DNA of 64,000 nt, from assembly GCF_014267175.1 (NCBI RefSeq), contig NZ_JACMTR010000002.1:3559501-3623500 (forward strand), given 5' to 3'. Under the pieces are notes generated by a model. The model saw only the letters and a program-made list of their open reading frames with translations. It was not told where the DNA came from and did no database searches. Shown here one piece after another: positions 16,096-25,468 of the stretch. Position 1 is the first letter of the stretch; each line of letters starts with the position of its first letter. Origin of the DNA: Pseudonocardia sp. C8 (GTDB taxonomy: Bacteria; Actinomycetota; Actinomycetes; Mycobacteriales; Pseudonocardiaceae). A program made the translations under genes and the position numbers.

Positions 16096-16926
16096 ATGCC
16101 CCGCGTCGGCCTGATGATCACCTGTCTCAACGACGCCCTGTTCCCGGACACCGGCCGGGCCGTGGTCACCCTGCTGCGCCGGCTCGGCGTCGACGTCGAG
16201 TTCCCCGCCGCGCAGACCTGCTGCGGGCAGCCGATGGTCAACACCGGGTACCTGGACGACGCGGTGCCGCTGGTCCGCAACCATCTCGACGCGTTCGACG
16301 GGTGCGACGCGATCGTCACGCCGTCCGGGTCGTGCGCCGGGTCGGTGCGCCACCAGCACCACCTGGTCGCCCGCCGCTCGGGCGACCCGGGTCTGGTCCG
16401 CGGCGTCGAGCAGGCGCCGCCGACCTACGAGCTGACCGAGTACCTCGTCGACGTGCTGGGGGTGACCGACGTGGGCGCGTACTTCCCGCACCGGGTCACC
16501 TACCACCCGACCTGCCACTCGCTGCGGATGCTCGGGGTCCGTGACCGGCCGGTGCGGCTGCTGCGCGCGGTGCGCGGCCTGACCCTGCTCGAGCTGCCGG
16601 GCGCGAGCGAGTGCTGCGGGTTCGGTGGCACGTTCGCGGTGAAGAACGCCGAGACCTCGATCGCGATGGGCAACGACAAGGCCCACCACGTCCGCTCCAC
16701 CGGCGCGGAGGTGCTCGTCGCCGGCGACAACTCGTGCCTGATGCACATCAGCGGGCTGCTGTCCCGGCAGCGCTCCGGAGTCCGGGTGATGCACCTGGCC
16801 GAGGTCCTCGCCGCCACCGAGCCGGTGATCTCCGGCCGCGCCGAGCGGGCCGCGGGCCCGCACAGCGTCGGCAGCGCCACCCCCGATGCCCGGACCGCCG
16901 TGACACCCGAGGCGGTGACCCGATGA
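16096..16926 (+). CDS. lutA: Lactate utilisation protein LutA, (Fe-S)-binding
   Basis: A 276-residue protein with two CCG domains (cysteine-rich, Fe-S binding), 'QTCCGQP' at residues 40-46 and 'SECCGFGG' near 175. It is the first subunit of the LutABC complex that oxidises L-lactate to pyruvate in the cytoplasm. CCGGAGG precedes the ATG at 16096 by 4-5 nt. The core matches LutA, while the last 30 or so residues ('SGRAERAAGPHSVGSATPDA...') are a low-complexity extension. The stop overlaps the lutB ATG (ATGA), and the order lutA-lutB-lutC is the standard one. Confidence 0.93.
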   Translation: MPRVGLMITCLNDALFPDTGRAVVTLLRRLGVDVEFPAAQTCCGQPMVNTGYLDDAVPLVRNHLDAFDGCDAIVTPSGSCAGSVRHQHHLVARRSGDPGLVRGVEQAPPTYELTEYLVDVLGVTDVGAYFPHRVTYHPTCHSLRMLGVRDRPVRLLRAVRGLTLLELPGASECCGFGGTFAVKNAETSIAMGNDKAHHVRSTGAEVLVAGDNSCLMHISGLLSRQRSGVRVMHLAEVLAATEPVISGRAERAAGPHSVGSATPDARTAVTPEAVTR

Positions 16927-18404
16927 GCGGCACCTTCCTCGGCACCCCGGCGTTCCCCACCGCGGCCCGGGCCGCGCTGGAGGACTCCCAGCTGCGCCGC
17001 AACCTCGCGCACGCCACCGGCACCATCCGCGGCAAGCGGGCCGGCGTCGTCGGCGAGGTCGACGAGTGGGAGCAGCTGCGCCTGGCCGGCGCGGCGATCA
17101 AGGACCGGGTGCTGCGTCACCTGCCCGACTACCTGGAGCAGCTGGAGCGCTCGCTGACCGCCGCCGGGGCGACCGTGCACTGGGCCCGCGACGCGGCCGA
17201 GGCCAACGCGATCGTGGTCGGCCTCGCGAAGGCGCACGGCACCGACGAGGTCGTCAAGGTCAAGTCGATGGCCACCCAGGAGATCGACCTCAACTCCGCG
17301 CTCGAGAACGCCGGCATCCACGCCTGGGAGACCGACCTGGCCGAGCTGATCGTCCAGCTCGGTGACGACCTCCCCAGCCACATCCTGGTCCCGGCCATCC
17401 ACCGCAACCGCGCCGAGATCCGCGAGATCTTCCTGCGGGAGATGGGCAGCGCAGGCCGCGCCGCACCGGCGGACCTCACCGACGACCCCCGGCGGCTCGC
17501 CGCCGCCGCGCGGGAACACCTGCGCGAGAAGTTCCTGCGCGCCCGGGTGGCGGTGTCCGGGGCGAACTTCGCCGTCGCCGAGACCGGCACGCTCACCGTC
17601 GTCGAGTCCGAGGGCAACGGCCGCATGTGCCTGACCCTGCCCGAGGTGCTGATCTCCGTGGTCGGCATCGAGAAGGTGCTGCCCACCTTCGCCGACCTCG
17701 ACGTGATGCTGCAGCTGCTCCCCCGCTCCTCCACCGGGGAGCGGATGAACCCCTACACCTCCACCTGGACCGGCGTCACCCCCGGCGACGGGCCGCAGGA
17801 GGTCCACGTGGTGCTGCTCGACAACGGCCGCACCGACGTCCTCGCCGACCGGACCGGGCGCCAGGCCCTGCGCTGCATCCGCTGCTCGGCCTGCCTCAAC
17901 GTGTGCCCGGTCTACGAGCGCACCGGCGGGCACGCCTACGGGTCGGTGTACCCGGGCCCGATCGGGGCGATCCTCACCCCGCAGCTGCGCGGCGTCGGCA
18001 CCGACCCGCAGACCGACTCACTGCCCTACGCCTCCAGCCTCTGCGGGGCGTGCTTCGAGGTCTGCCCGGTCCGCATCGACATCCCCGAGGTCCTCGTGCA
18101 CCTGCGCAGCGAGGTCGTCGACGCCCACCGCGAGCACCGGCGGGTCCCGTCGGTGCAGGACATGGCCATGAAGGCCGCGTCGTGGACGCTGTCTTCGGCG
18201 GCCCGCACCGGCGCGGCCGAGCGGGCCGCCGGGCTCGGCGGGCGGCTGGCCGCGAAGCTCGGCCGGCCCGCGCCGGGCGGGCGGACCGTGCTCGGCGCCG
18301 TGCCCGGGCCGGCGAGTGCCTGGTCGGACTCGCGGGACGTGCCGGTCCCGGCCGAGGAGTCGTTCCGGGCCTGGTGGGAGCGGACGGGGAGGGACGAGGC
18401 GTGA
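16923..18404 (+). CDS. lutB: Lactate utilisation protein LutB, iron-sulfur subunit
   Basis: A 493-residue LutB subunit. An N-terminal LUD domain ('DEVVKVKSMATQEIDLNSAL', about 108-127; 'VSGANFAVAETGTLTVVESE') is followed by a ferredoxin-like cluster-binding domain with CxxCxxCxxxCP at Cys318/321/324/328 and a second set at 374-381 ('CGACFEVCP'). These bind the 4Fe-4S centres that carry electrons from lactate. Start ATG 16923 overlaps the lutA stop, and the stop overlaps the lutC GTG. All expected Cys residues are present, so the subunit looks functional. Confidence 0.94.
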   Translation: MSGTFLGTPAFPTAARAALEDSQLRRNLAHATGTIRGKRAGVVGEVDEWEQLRLAGAAIKDRVLRHLPDYLEQLERSLTAAGATVHWARDAAEANAIVVGLAKAHGTDEVVKVKSMATQEIDLNSALENAGIHAWETDLAELIVQLGDDLPSHILVPAIHRNRAEIREIFLREMGSAGRAAPADLTDDPRRLAAAAREHLREKFLRARVAVSGANFAVAETGTLTVVESEGNGRMCLTLPEVLISVVGIEKVLPTFADLDVMLQLLPRSSTGERMNPYTSTWTGVTPGDGPQEVHVVLLDNGRTDVLADRTGRQALRCIRCSACLNVCPVYERTGGHAYGSVYPGPIGAILTPQLRGVGTDPQTDSLPYASSLCGACFEVCPVRIDIPEVLVHLRSEVVDAHREHRRVPSVQDMAMKAASWTLSSAARTGAAERAAGLGGRLAAKLGRPAPGGRTVLGAVPGPASAWSDSRDVPVPAEESFRAWWERTGRDEA

Positions 18405-19051
18405 GCGCGCGCGAGGTGATCCTGCAGAAGGCCCGCCGGGCACTGGCCGACGTGCCCGACGTCGAGCCGGTGCTCGACGTCCCCGTGGTCCGGCCGGCAC
18501 AGCAGGACACGCTCCCCCACGAGCAGGTCGTGGAGCTGTTCGCCGAGCGGGTCGCCGACTACCGGGCCGTCGTCGAGCGGACCACCGCGGCGGCGGCCGC
18601 GCAGCGGGTCGCGGGCGCGCTGGCGGGCCGCACCCCGCAGGCCGGGAGCGGCCCGCTGCGGATCCTGGTGCCGCCCGGCTTCCCGGCGGCGCTGGTCCCC
18701 GGCGACGTCGAGGTGGTCCCGGACGGCCCGGACGTCGCGGTGTCCGAGCTGGACCGCTGCGACGGCGTCCTGTCGACGGCCGCGGTCGGGATCGCCGAGA
18801 CCGGCACGATCGTCCTCGACCACGGCGAGGGCCAGGGCCGCCGGGCCGCGACCCTCGTCCCGGACCTGCACGTCTGCGTCGTCCGGGGCGACCAGGTCGT
18901 CCCGGACGTGCCGGCGGCGGTCGCGGTGCTCGACCCGCGGTGCCCGCTCACCTGGATCAGCGGGCCGAGCGCGACCAGCGACATCGAGCTGGACCGGGTC
19001 GAGGGCGTGCACGGCCCGCGGACGCTGCACGTGCTGATCGTGGAGCGCTGA
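18401..19051 (+). CDS. lutC: Lactate utilisation protein LutC (LUD domain)
   Basis: A 216-residue LUD-domain protein, the third subunit of the LutABC lactate oxidation complex. The signature 'VGIAETGTIVLDHGEGQGRR' and the end 'TWISGPSATSDIELDRVEGV' are characteristic of LutC. The GTG at 18401 overlaps the lutB TGA. It ends the operon; a DUF6457 gene follows 44 bp later in the same direction and might be read through. Confidence 0.93.
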   Translation: MSAREVILQKARRALADVPDVEPVLDVPVVRPAQQDTLPHEQVVELFAERVADYRAVVERTTAAAAAQRVAGALAGRTPQAGSGPLRILVPPGFPAALVPGDVEVVPDGPDVAVSELDRCDGVLSTAAVGIAETGTIVLDHGEGQGRRAATLVPDLHVCVVRGDQVVPDVPAAVAVLDPRCPLTWISGPSATSDIELDRVEGVHGPRTLHVLIVER

Positions 19052-19095
19052 CCGCGCCCGGATTGGACCCCCGATCTCCCGGGAACCCGTGGAGC

Positions 19096-19395
19096 ATGGC
19101 TACCCACGAGGAGATCGGGGTCTGGCTGGGCGCGGTCGAGCGCGAGCTGGGCCTGCACGGGACGATCGAGAGCGCGCAGGGACTCGACGCCGTGGCGGAG
19201 CTGACCGGGCTCGTGGCCGACCGGGTCGGCCCCGAGGCCGCCGGGCGCACGGCGTTCCTGGTCGGTGCTGCCGCGGGGCGCGCCGAGGAACCACCGGTCG
19301 CGGCGCGGGACTTCACCGACAAGGTCGCCGCACTGGCCCGCAGCTGGAACGCCGACACCGAGCGGGCCGCGGCGCCGCACGACCCGGGGCGCTAG
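19096..19395 (+). CDS. DUF6457-like small protein
   Basis: A 99-residue protein opening 'EEIGVWLGAVERELGLHG', with an internal 'LDAVAELTGLVADRVGPEAA' helix and 'ARDFTDKVAALARSW' near the end. It matches small actinobacterial DUF6457 proteins, which often sit near molybdopterin or oxidoreductase genes and have no proven function. It is probably soluble, with no signal peptide or membrane segment. It lies 44 bp after lutC on the same strand and ends 7 bp before the stop of the convergent small gene. Confidence 0.72.
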   Translation: MATHEEIGVWLGAVERELGLHGTIESAQGLDAVAELTGLVADRVGPEAAGRTAFLVGAAAGRAEEPPVAARDFTDKVAALARSWNADTERAAAPHDPGR

Positions 19396-19402
19396 CAGGC
19401 GC

Positions 19403-19591
19403 TCAGGCGTCGCCCTCCTTCCACTGCCGGTCCTTGCGGTCCTCGGCCTCGGTCCGCTCGCGGGCGATCTCGAGGGCACGCGCGGCCGTCTCCCGGTCCG
19501 GGTACGGGCCGAGGCGGTCGGCGGCCCGGCAGCCGTCCTGCGTCTCCACGGTGTTGTGCTTGAGGCAGTAGAACCATTGCTCGTCGCTCAT
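19403..19591 (-). CDS. Conserved small actinobacterial protein (SPOR-annotated family)
   Basis: A 62-residue acidic protein, '[20 protein letters not shown]' followed by '[20 protein letters not shown]' and a charged tail. This conserved actinobacterial family is often labelled SPOR-domain-containing; the '[13 protein letters not shown]' part does look like an SPOR-type strand-helix. Two Cys residues (9 and 21) may bind a metal. Function unknown. It is encoded alone, divergent from the FGGY kinase gene. Confidence 0.75.
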   Translation of the reverse strand: MSDEQWFYCLKHNTVETQDGCRAADRLGPYPDRETAARALEIARERTEAEDRKDRQWKEGDA

Positions 19592-19662
19592 GGGTCCACC
19601 CTGGCATCGAACGCGGCCGCGCGCCGCCCGCCGCGCCGCCGGCCGGATGGCAGGCTGGGGGC

Positions 19663-21048
19663 ATGGCACTGGTGCTCGGGGTGGACTCGTCCACCCAGTC
19701 CTGCAAGGTCGTCGTCCGGGACGCGGACACGGGTGCGCTGGTCCGCACCGGCCGGGCGCCGCACCCGGACGGCACCGAGGTCGACCCGCAGGCCTGGTGG
19801 GTCGCGCTGCAGGAGGCGCTCGACGAGGCCGGGGGGCTGGACGGCGTCGAGGCCCTGTCGGTGGCGGGCCAGCAGCACGGGATGGTCTGCCTGGACGCCG
19901 GCGGGGCCGTCGTCCGGGACGCGCTGCTGTGGAACGACACCCGCTCGGCGGGCGCCGCGCAGGAGCTGGTCGGTGAGCTGGGCGCGGCGGCATGGGCGGA
20001 GGAGACCGGCGTCGTCCCGGTCTCCTCGATCACCGTGTCGAAGCTGCGCTGGCTCGCCACGCACGAGCCGGGCCACGCGGACCGCACGGCGGCGGTGTGC
20101 CTGCCGCACGACTGGCTGACCTGGCGGCTGCGCGGGGCGTCGGGGTTGGACGAGCTGGTCACCGACCGGTCCGACGCGTCCGGCACCGGCTACTTCGACG
20201 GCACAGGCTACCGCACCGACCTGCTGGAACACGCTTTCGGCCGGAGAACCGCGCTGCCCCGGGTGCTCGGGCCGGCCGGGTCGGTGGCGGGCCCGGGCGG
20301 GATCGTGGTCGGTGCCGGGGCCGGGGACAACGCGGCCGCCGGGCTGGGGGTCGACGCCGGCGGCGACGTCGTCGTCTCGCTCGGCACCTCCGGCACCGTG
20401 TCGGCGCGGGCGCCGCGGCGCGCGCAGGACCCGAGCGGGATCGTCGCCGGGTTCTCCGACGCCACCGGCGCCTACCTGCCGCTGGCCTGCACGCTCAACG
20501 CCTCCCGGGTACTGGACGCCACCCGGCGGCTGCTCGGCGTGGACCACGAGGAGCTGGGCCGGCTGGCACTGGCCGCCGAGCCGGGCGCGGGCGGGCTGGT
20601 CGTCGTTCCCTACCTGGAGGGTGAGCGGACACCGAACCTGCCGGACGCGACCGGCGCGCTGCACGGGTGGACGCTCGCGTCCGGGACGCGGGAGAACCTG
20701 GCCCGGGCGGCCATCGAGGGCATGCTGTACGCCCAGCGGGTCGGCCTGGAGGCGCTGCGCGCGCAGGGGGTGGCGGTCACCGGAGTGACGCTGGTCGGCG
20801 GGGCCGCGCGTTCCGGGGCGGTGTGCCGGATCGCCGCCCAGGCGTTCGAGGTGCCGGTCCGGGTGCCCGAACCGGGCGAGTACGTCGCGGACGGCGCGGC
20901 CCGGCAGGCGGCGTGGGCACTGCGCGGCGGGGACGCTCCCCCGTCCTGGATCCCGGCCACCGCGCCGGCCCGGTACGAGGCGGAGCCGGCGCCGCACGCG
21001 TGGGAGCGCTACCGGGAGGCCGCCGGGAAGTTCCTGGAGCGCGGATGA
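19663..21048 (+). CDS. xylB: FGGY-family carbohydrate kinase (xylulokinase-like)
   Basis: A 461-residue sugar kinase. The N-terminal phosphate motif '[20 protein letters not shown]', the substrate-loop '[15 protein letters not shown]' (close to the XylB sequence), 'WNDTRS', and the C-terminal ATP-binding '[20 protein letters not shown]' are present. Members phosphorylate ketopentoses such as D-xylulose. No xylose isomerase or sugar ABC transporter lies nearby, so the real substrate may be another polyol or sugar. The stop overlaps the ATG of an IclR regulator, a coupling that suggests they are one unit. Confidence 0.82.
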   Translation: MALVLGVDSSTQSCKVVVRDADTGALVRTGRAPHPDGTEVDPQAWWVALQEALDEAGGLDGVEALSVAGQQHGMVCLDAGGAVVRDALLWNDTRSAGAAQELVGELGAAAWAEETGVVPVSSITVSKLRWLATHEPGHADRTAAVCLPHDWLTWRLRGASGLDELVTDRSDASGTGYFDGTGYRTDLLEHAFGRRTALPRVLGPAGSVAGPGGIVVGAGAGDNAAAGLGVDAGGDVVVSLGTSGTVSARAPRRAQDPSGIVAGFSDATGAYLPLACTLNASRVLDATRRLLGVDHEELGRLALAAEPGAGGLVVVPYLEGERTPNLPDATGALHGWTLASGTRENLARAAIEGMLYAQRVGLEALRAQGVAVTGVTLVGGAARSGAVCRIAAQAFEVPVRVPEPGEYVADGAARQAAWALRGGDAPPSWIPATAPARYEAEPAPHAWERYREAAGKFLERG

Positions 21049-21818
21049 CCACCGAGCACGCCGGCCCGAAGCCGCTGCTGGTCCTCGGCAAGATCACCGA
21101 CATCCTGGACGCGTTCACCCTGCAGCGTCCGGTCCTCAGCCTCAGCGAGATCCAGCACGCCACCGGCATCCCTGCGTCCACGGTGCAGCGGCTGGTGTCC
21201 AACATGGTCGCCGAGGGTCTGCTGGACCGGGTCGGCGACCGGGTCCGGATCGGGGTGCGGATGGCGTACTGGGCCGGTGCCGCGGCCCGCGGTGTGGACC
21301 TGCTGGAGCTGGCCGGGCCGGTGCTGCGGGAGCTGCGCGACACCACCGGTGAGACGACGGCGCTGTTCCGGGCCGAGAACGGGTTCCGGGTGTGCGTCGC
21401 GGTCGCCGAGACCCGGCACGCGCTCCGCCGGGAGATGCACGTCGGGAAGATCATCCCGTTGCACACCGGGTCGGCGGGCCGGGTGCTGCTCGCCTGGGAC
21501 CCCACGCTGGCCGAGGAGGTGCTGGCCGGGCCGCTGGAGACCCTCACCGACCACACGGTGACCGACCCGGAACGGCTGCGGGCCCTGATCACGGCCACCC
21601 GCCGGGACGGTTTCGCGATCACCGCGGCCGAACGCGACGACGGCGGGTCCGGGCTGTCCGCGCCGGTCTTCGACCATGCCGGGGCGGTGACGGCGGCGCT
21701 GACGATCAGCGGGCCGACGATCCGGCTGACCCGGCAGCGGTGCGAGCAGTACGTGGAGCTGCTGGTCGGTGCGGCCGACCGGCTGACCAGGACGCTCGGC
21801 GGGCGGCCGCCCGCCTGA
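21045..21818 (+). CDS. IclR family transcriptional regulator
   Basis: A 257-residue IclR-type regulator. An N-terminal winged HTH ('[20 protein letters not shown]', then '[10 protein letters not shown]', about residues 30-60) precedes the effector-binding domain with '[13 protein letters not shown]' and '[20 protein letters not shown]'. IclR proteins commonly control organic-acid and aromatic catabolism. It is translationally coupled to the kinase gene (ATGA overlap) and ends 8 bp from the stop of the convergent HMG-CoA-lyase-like gene. The convergent lyase/CoA-transferase/permease operon is a plausible target. Confidence 0.9.
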   Translation: MTTEHAGPKPLLVLGKITDILDAFTLQRPVLSLSEIQHATGIPASTVQRLVSNMVAEGLLDRVGDRVRIGVRMAYWAGAAARGVDLLELAGPVLRELRDTTGETTALFRAENGFRVCVAVAETRHALRREMHVGKIIPLHTGSAGRVLLAWDPTLAEEVLAGPLETLTDHTVTDPERLRALITATRRDGFAITAAERDDGGSGLSAPVFDHAGAVTAALTISGPTIRLTRQRCEQYVELLVGAADRLTRTLGGRPPA

Positions 21819-21832
21819 GCTCGGGGTCAGGC
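21813..21832. terminator. Short hairpin at a convergent gene junction
   Basis: GCCTGA (21813-21818) pairs with TCAGGC (21827-21832) around an 8-nt loop. Both stop codons (IclR TGA and lyase TCA) are inside the arms, so the symmetry partly follows from that. A larger GC palindrome (CGGGCGGCCGCCCG) lies just before it, inside the IclR gene end. Confidence 0.4.
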
Positions 21833-22750
21833 CCGGGGCCCGGCCGTCCACGGGAACGCCGCGGCCCGCGACCGCACGCCCTGCGCGGCCCGGGACCGGT
21901 TCGGCTCCCCCAGCTCGTCGAGCAGGTCCTCGGACACCGTCACCAGGTTCGCGAGCACGCCGGGCGTCACCCAGTCCGGGCGCAGCGCGAACAGCAGGTC
22001 CTCACAGGCGGTGTTGCCGCTGGCGCCCGGCGCGAACGGGCAGCCGCCCAGCCCGCCGAGCGCGCCGTCGAGCAGCGTCGCCCCGGCCGCGACGGCGGCG
22101 AGCGCGTTCGCGACGCCCTGCCCCCACGTGTCGTGCCCGTGGAACGCGATCCGCCGCCCGCCGGCCACGGCCGCGACCCGGGAGACCAGCGCCCCCACCT
22201 CGGACGGGACCGCCTGCCCGAGCGTGTCGCAGACGACGACGTCGCAGGAGCCCGCGGTGCGCGGGTCGGCGACGATCTCGACCACCCGGCCGGGGTCGAC
22301 CGGGCCGTCGAACGGGCAGGTGAACGCCGTCGCCAGGCACAGCTGGATCCGCCCGCCGGCCTCCCGGGCGGCGGCGACCGCGTCCGGCATGGCGTCCAGC
22401 GACACCGCGGTGTCCCGGCCGACGTTGGCGTTGTTGTGGGCGTCGGACACCGAGAAGCAGTACTGGACGTTGCGCGCCCCGGCGGCGACGGCGCGCTGCA
22501 CGTGCCGCGGCGTCGCCACCCACACCCAGCAGCGGTCGAGCTCCTCCGGGGTGAGCGCGGCGACGACGTCGAGGGTGTCGGCCAGCGGCGGCACCACGTC
22601 CGCGCGGGCCAGCGAGCCGATCTCCAGCTCCGGCACGCCCGCGGCCAGCAGGGTCCGCACGAGCGCGACCTTCCGGTCGGTCGGCAGCAGCCTGCCGGTG
22701 AGCTGCAGGCCGTCGCGCAACGTCACGTCCCGCAGCACGACCGAGCTCAT
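21827..22750 (-). CDS. HMG-CoA lyase-like aldolase
   Basis: A 307-residue member of the HMG-CoA lyase / DRE-TIM metallolyase family, which cleaves 3-hydroxy-3-methyl acyl-CoAs such as HMG-CoA or citramalyl-CoA. Visible are 'LRDVTLRDGLQ' (catalytic Arg and metal Asp), 'HGHDTWGQGVANAL' (metal His pair), and the flexible-loop Cys motif 'LGGLGGCPFAPGASGN'. The ATG at 22750 overlaps the CoA-transferase stop. The adjacent type III CoA-transferase would supply the CoA thioester, so the two enzymes together could degrade a 3-hydroxy-3-methyl dicarboxylate. Confidence 0.88.
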   Translation of the reverse strand: MSSVVLRDVTLRDGLQLTGRLLPTDRKVALVRTLLAAGVPELEIGSLARADVVPPLADTLDVVAALTPEELDRCWVWVATPRHVQRAVAAGARNVQYCFSVSDAHNNANVGRDTAVSLDAMPDAVAAAREAGGRIQLCLATAFTCPFDGPVDPGRVVEIVADPRTAGSCDVVVCDTLGQAVPSEVGALVSRVAAVAGGRRIAFHGHDTWGQGVANALAAVAAGATLLDGALGGLGGCPFAPGASGNTACEDLLFALRPDWVTPGVLANLVTVSEDLLDELGEPNRSRAAQGVRSRAAAFPWTAGPRA

Positions 22751-23964
22751 GCGCCCTCCCCCGCGGCCGCGGCGATCGCCTCCGCGGAGTACCCGAGCAG
22801 GCCGCCCAGCACGTCCGCGGTGTCGGCCCCGAGATCGGGCCCGACGTGCCGGACCGGCACCGACACGCCGTCCAGCACGGGGACGACACCGGGGAACCCG
22901 ACCCGGGCGGGCTCGGCGCCGCCGGTGTCGACGTCGAAGTACTGGACCATGTCCCGGGCCCGGAACTGCGGGTCGGCGACGATGTCGGCCGCCGAGTGGA
23001 TCGGCCCGGCCGGCACGCCCGCCTCCTCCAGGCGGGCCAGAACCTCGTCCCGCGGCAGCGACCGGGTCCAGGCCTCGATCGCCGCGTCGAGCTCGTCGCG
23101 GCGCGCCCAGCGGCCCGCGTTGGAGGCGAGGTCCGGCGCCGCCGCGAGGTCCGGGCGGCCGATGACCTGCATGAACCGGCCGTAGATGGAGTCGCCGTTG
23201 CCGGCGATGACGACGCTGCCGCCGTCGCGGCACTCGTAGGCGTTGGACGGGGCGATGCCCTCCATCCGGCCGCCGACCCGGCGCCGCTCGACGCCGTAGG
23301 CGAGGTGGTCGGGCACCAGCGACTCCATCATCGAGAACACGGCCTCGTTGAGCGCGATGTCCATCGACCGCCGGTTCAGCGGCGGCCGCTCGGTGCGCGA
23401 CTCGCGCTGGTAGAGCCCCATCACCGCGGAGAACGCGCCGTACAGCCCGGCGATCGAGTCCCCGATCGACACCCCGGTCCGCGACGGCGGCCGGTCCTCC
23501 TCCCCGACCAGCGCGCGCAACCCGCCCATCGCCTCGGCGACGGCGGCGAACCCCGGCCGGGCCGACAGCGGTCCGGTCTGGCCGAACGCCGAGATCCGGA
23601 CCAGCACGACGTCCGGGTTGGCGGTGTCGAGCTCGGCCGGGCCGAGGCCCCACTTCTCGAGGGTGCCGGGCCGGAAGTTCTCCAGCACGACGTCGGACCG
23701 GGCGGCCAGGTCGAGGACCGCGCGGCGGCCGGCGTCGGCGCGCAGGTCGAGGGTGATCGAGCGCTTGTTGCGGTTGAGGGTGCGGTAGAGCATGGAGGTG
23801 TCGCCGGCGTAGAGCCGCCAGTTGCGCACCTCGTCCCCGGTGCGCGGGCGCTCCACCTTGATCACCTCGGCGCCGAAGTCGGCGAGCAGCCGCCCGGCGG
23901 TCGGCGCGGCGATGTAGTTGCCGAGTTCGAGGACCCGGATGCCGGACAGCGGCAGGTCGGTCAC
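22747..23964 (-). CDS. CaiB/BaiF (type III) CoA-transferase
   Basis: A 405-residue type III CoA-transferase. The N-terminus 'LPLSGIRVLELGNYIAAPTA' is diagnostic, and the catalytic Asp is in 'SIGDSIAGLYGAF' (about residues 170-182). It would transfer CoA, for example from succinyl-CoA, to an organic acid. It is coupled to the downstream lyase and 16 bp after the GntP permease stop, giving a permease-transferase-lyase operon. The acid itself cannot be identified; citramalate, itaconate-derived acids or 3-hydroxy-3-methylglutarate are candidates from pathway logic. Confidence 0.9.
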   Translation of the reverse strand: MTDLPLSGIRVLELGNYIAAPTAGRLLADFGAEVIKVERPRTGDEVRNWRLYAGDTSMLYRTLNRNKRSITLDLRADAGRRAVLDLAARSDVVLENFRPGTLEKWGLGPAELDTANPDVVLVRISAFGQTGPLSARPGFAAVAEAMGGLRALVGEEDRPPSRTGVSIGDSIAGLYGAFSAVMGLYQRESRTERPPLNRRSMDIALNEAVFSMMESLVPDHLAYGVERRRVGGRMEGIAPSNAYECRDGGSVVIAGNGDSIYGRFMQVIGRPDLAAAPDLASNAGRWARRDELDAAIEAWTRSLPRDEVLARLEEAGVPAGPIHSAADIVADPQFRARDMVQYFDVDTGGAEPARVGFPGVVPVLDGVSVPVRHVGPDLGADTADVLGGLLGYSAEAIAAAAGEGA

Positions 23965-23980
23965 GTGAGGGCCCTTCCGG

Positions 23981-25396
23981 TCAGAGGACGAGGGACAGCG
24001 GCAGGATCAGCAGGATCGCGACGACCGAGGCGACCGAGACCCCTACCGAGCAGGTCTTGAGGGCGCCGCGGACGGACTGTCCGAGCAGCGACTGCAGCAG
24101 CCAGAACGTGTTGCTGGTGACGTGGACGGCGAACAGCGCACCCGCCCCGGCGGCCAGCGCGATCAGCACCGGGGCCAGCCCGATCACCGGGGCGACCGGG
24201 GCGAGCACGCCGGCCGCGGTGATCGCGGAGATCGTCACCGAGCCGATCGCGACGTGCAGCACCGCGGCGATCAGCCACACCATCAGCAGGGGCGCGGCGG
24301 TGTTCGCGGAGAAGTGCCGGCCGAGGATCTCGCCGAGGCCCGCATCGGAGATCGTGGTGGCGAGCGAGCCACCGACGCCGGTGAGGATCAGGATCTGGCC
24401 GCTCTCCCGGAAGCCGTCGCCGACCGCGGCCTCGACGGCGTCCCGGCCGTGGGCCAGCCCGACGACGGCGGTGGTCCCGACCAGCCCGATCAGCAGCGCG
24501 ATCACCGGCTCGCCGAGGAACACCAGCACCGGCTGCTCGATCCCGGCGGCGTCGAGCACCGCACCGGCGGCAATGAGGAGCAGCCCGACCAGCAGCGGGG
24601 TGAACAGCGCGAGCAGGGACAGCTCGCGGCGGGTGCCCCGCCGGTCGGTGACGGCCGTGGCGGCGCCCGCCGGGCGGCCGGATGCCCCGCCACCGGCCCC
24701 GTCCGCCGGAGCCGGGCCGGTCCCCCCGGCGGGCATCCCGGCCCACGACGGCTCCTGCTCGTCGCGCTCCGGATCCCACCAGCCACGGCGGAACAGGAAC
24801 GTCATGATCCCCGTCGCGATCAGCACGGTCGGCACGACGACGACCAGCCCGGCCAGCAGCATCTGCCCCATCGGCACGCCGAGCACGCCGGCCAGCGCGA
24901 CCGCACCGACCCCGGGGACCATGAACACGATCCCGCACTCCAGGCCGATCGCGAGCGCGGTCGCCATCCGGGGCAGGCCCCGGTCCCCGATCCGCGGTGC
25001 GATCCGCCGGGCGAGCGGCGCGGAGATGACCAGCAGGACGTCCACGAAGATCGACTGCAGGACGGTCCCGACCGTGACGGTCGTGGCGTAGGGCATGCCC
25101 CGCGGGCCGCACACACGCAGCAGCGTGGACACCAGCCGCTCGATCGCGCCGGCCCGGTGCAGCATCGCGCCGGTGAGCACACCGAAGGCGATGAGCAGGC
25201 CCACGTCGGCGAGGATCTCGCCGAACCCGCCGGTGACGGCCTTCACGGTGCCCTCGACGCCGAGGCCGGCGGTGAGGCCGAGGTAGACGGCGCCGATGAC
25301 CAGCGAGATCACCGGGTTGAGCCGGAACCTCACGATCAGCACGACGGTGGCGAGCACGGCCACGGCCGTGTTCACCACGATCACGGTCTCCGACAC
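23981..25396 (-). CDS. GntP family permease
   Basis: A 471-residue integral membrane protein of the gluconate:H+ symporter (GntP) family with about 12-14 hydrophobic segments. Family-typical parts are 'GGFGEILADVGLLIAFGVLT', 'ATTVTVGTVLQSIFVDVLLV' and 'GVGGSLATTISDAGLGEILG'. A hydrophilic Pro/Gly-rich loop lies in the middle (about residues 205-245). It probably imports a hydroxy acid. GTG start after GAGGAG. As first gene of the operon with the CoA-transferase and lyase, it likely carries their substrate. Confidence 0.9.
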   Translation of the reverse strand: MSETVIVVNTAVAVLATVVLIVRFRLNPVISLVIGAVYLGLTAGLGVEGTVKAVTGGFGEILADVGLLIAFGVLTGAMLHRAGAIERLVSTLLRVCGPRGMPYATTVTVGTVLQSIFVDVLLVISAPLARRIAPRIGDRGLPRMATALAIGLECGIVFMVPGVGAVALAGVLGVPMGQMLLAGLVVVVPTVLIATGIMTFLFRRGWWDPERDEQEPSWAGMPAGGTGPAPADGAGGGASGRPAGAATAVTDRRGTRRELSLLALFTPLLVGLLLIAAGAVLDAAGIEQPVLVFLGEPVIALLIGLVGTTAVVGLAHGRDAVEAAVGDGFRESGQILILTGVGGSLATTISDAGLGEILGRHFSANTAAPLLMVWLIAAVLHVAIGSVTISAITAAGVLAPVAPVIGLAPVLIALAAGAGALFAVHVTSNTFWLLQSLLGQSVRGALKTCSVGVSVASVVAILLILPLSLVL

Positions 25397-25441
25397 GATG
25401 GGGCTCCTCGAGATTCCGACGGCAGTGTCGTGCTCACATCC

Positions 25442-25455
25442 TGAACTTTAACTCA
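25442..25455. promoter_or_regulatory. AT-rich imperfect inverted motif before the GntP operon
   Basis: TGAACTTTAACTCA stands out as an AT-rich island in very GC-rich DNA, 46 bp before the GntP start. Its ends form TGA-N8-TCA, a shape seen in IclR operators. The IclR protein encoded at 21045 is a possible binder. Confidence 0.35.
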
Positions 25456-25468
25456 CCATGCGGGCAAG

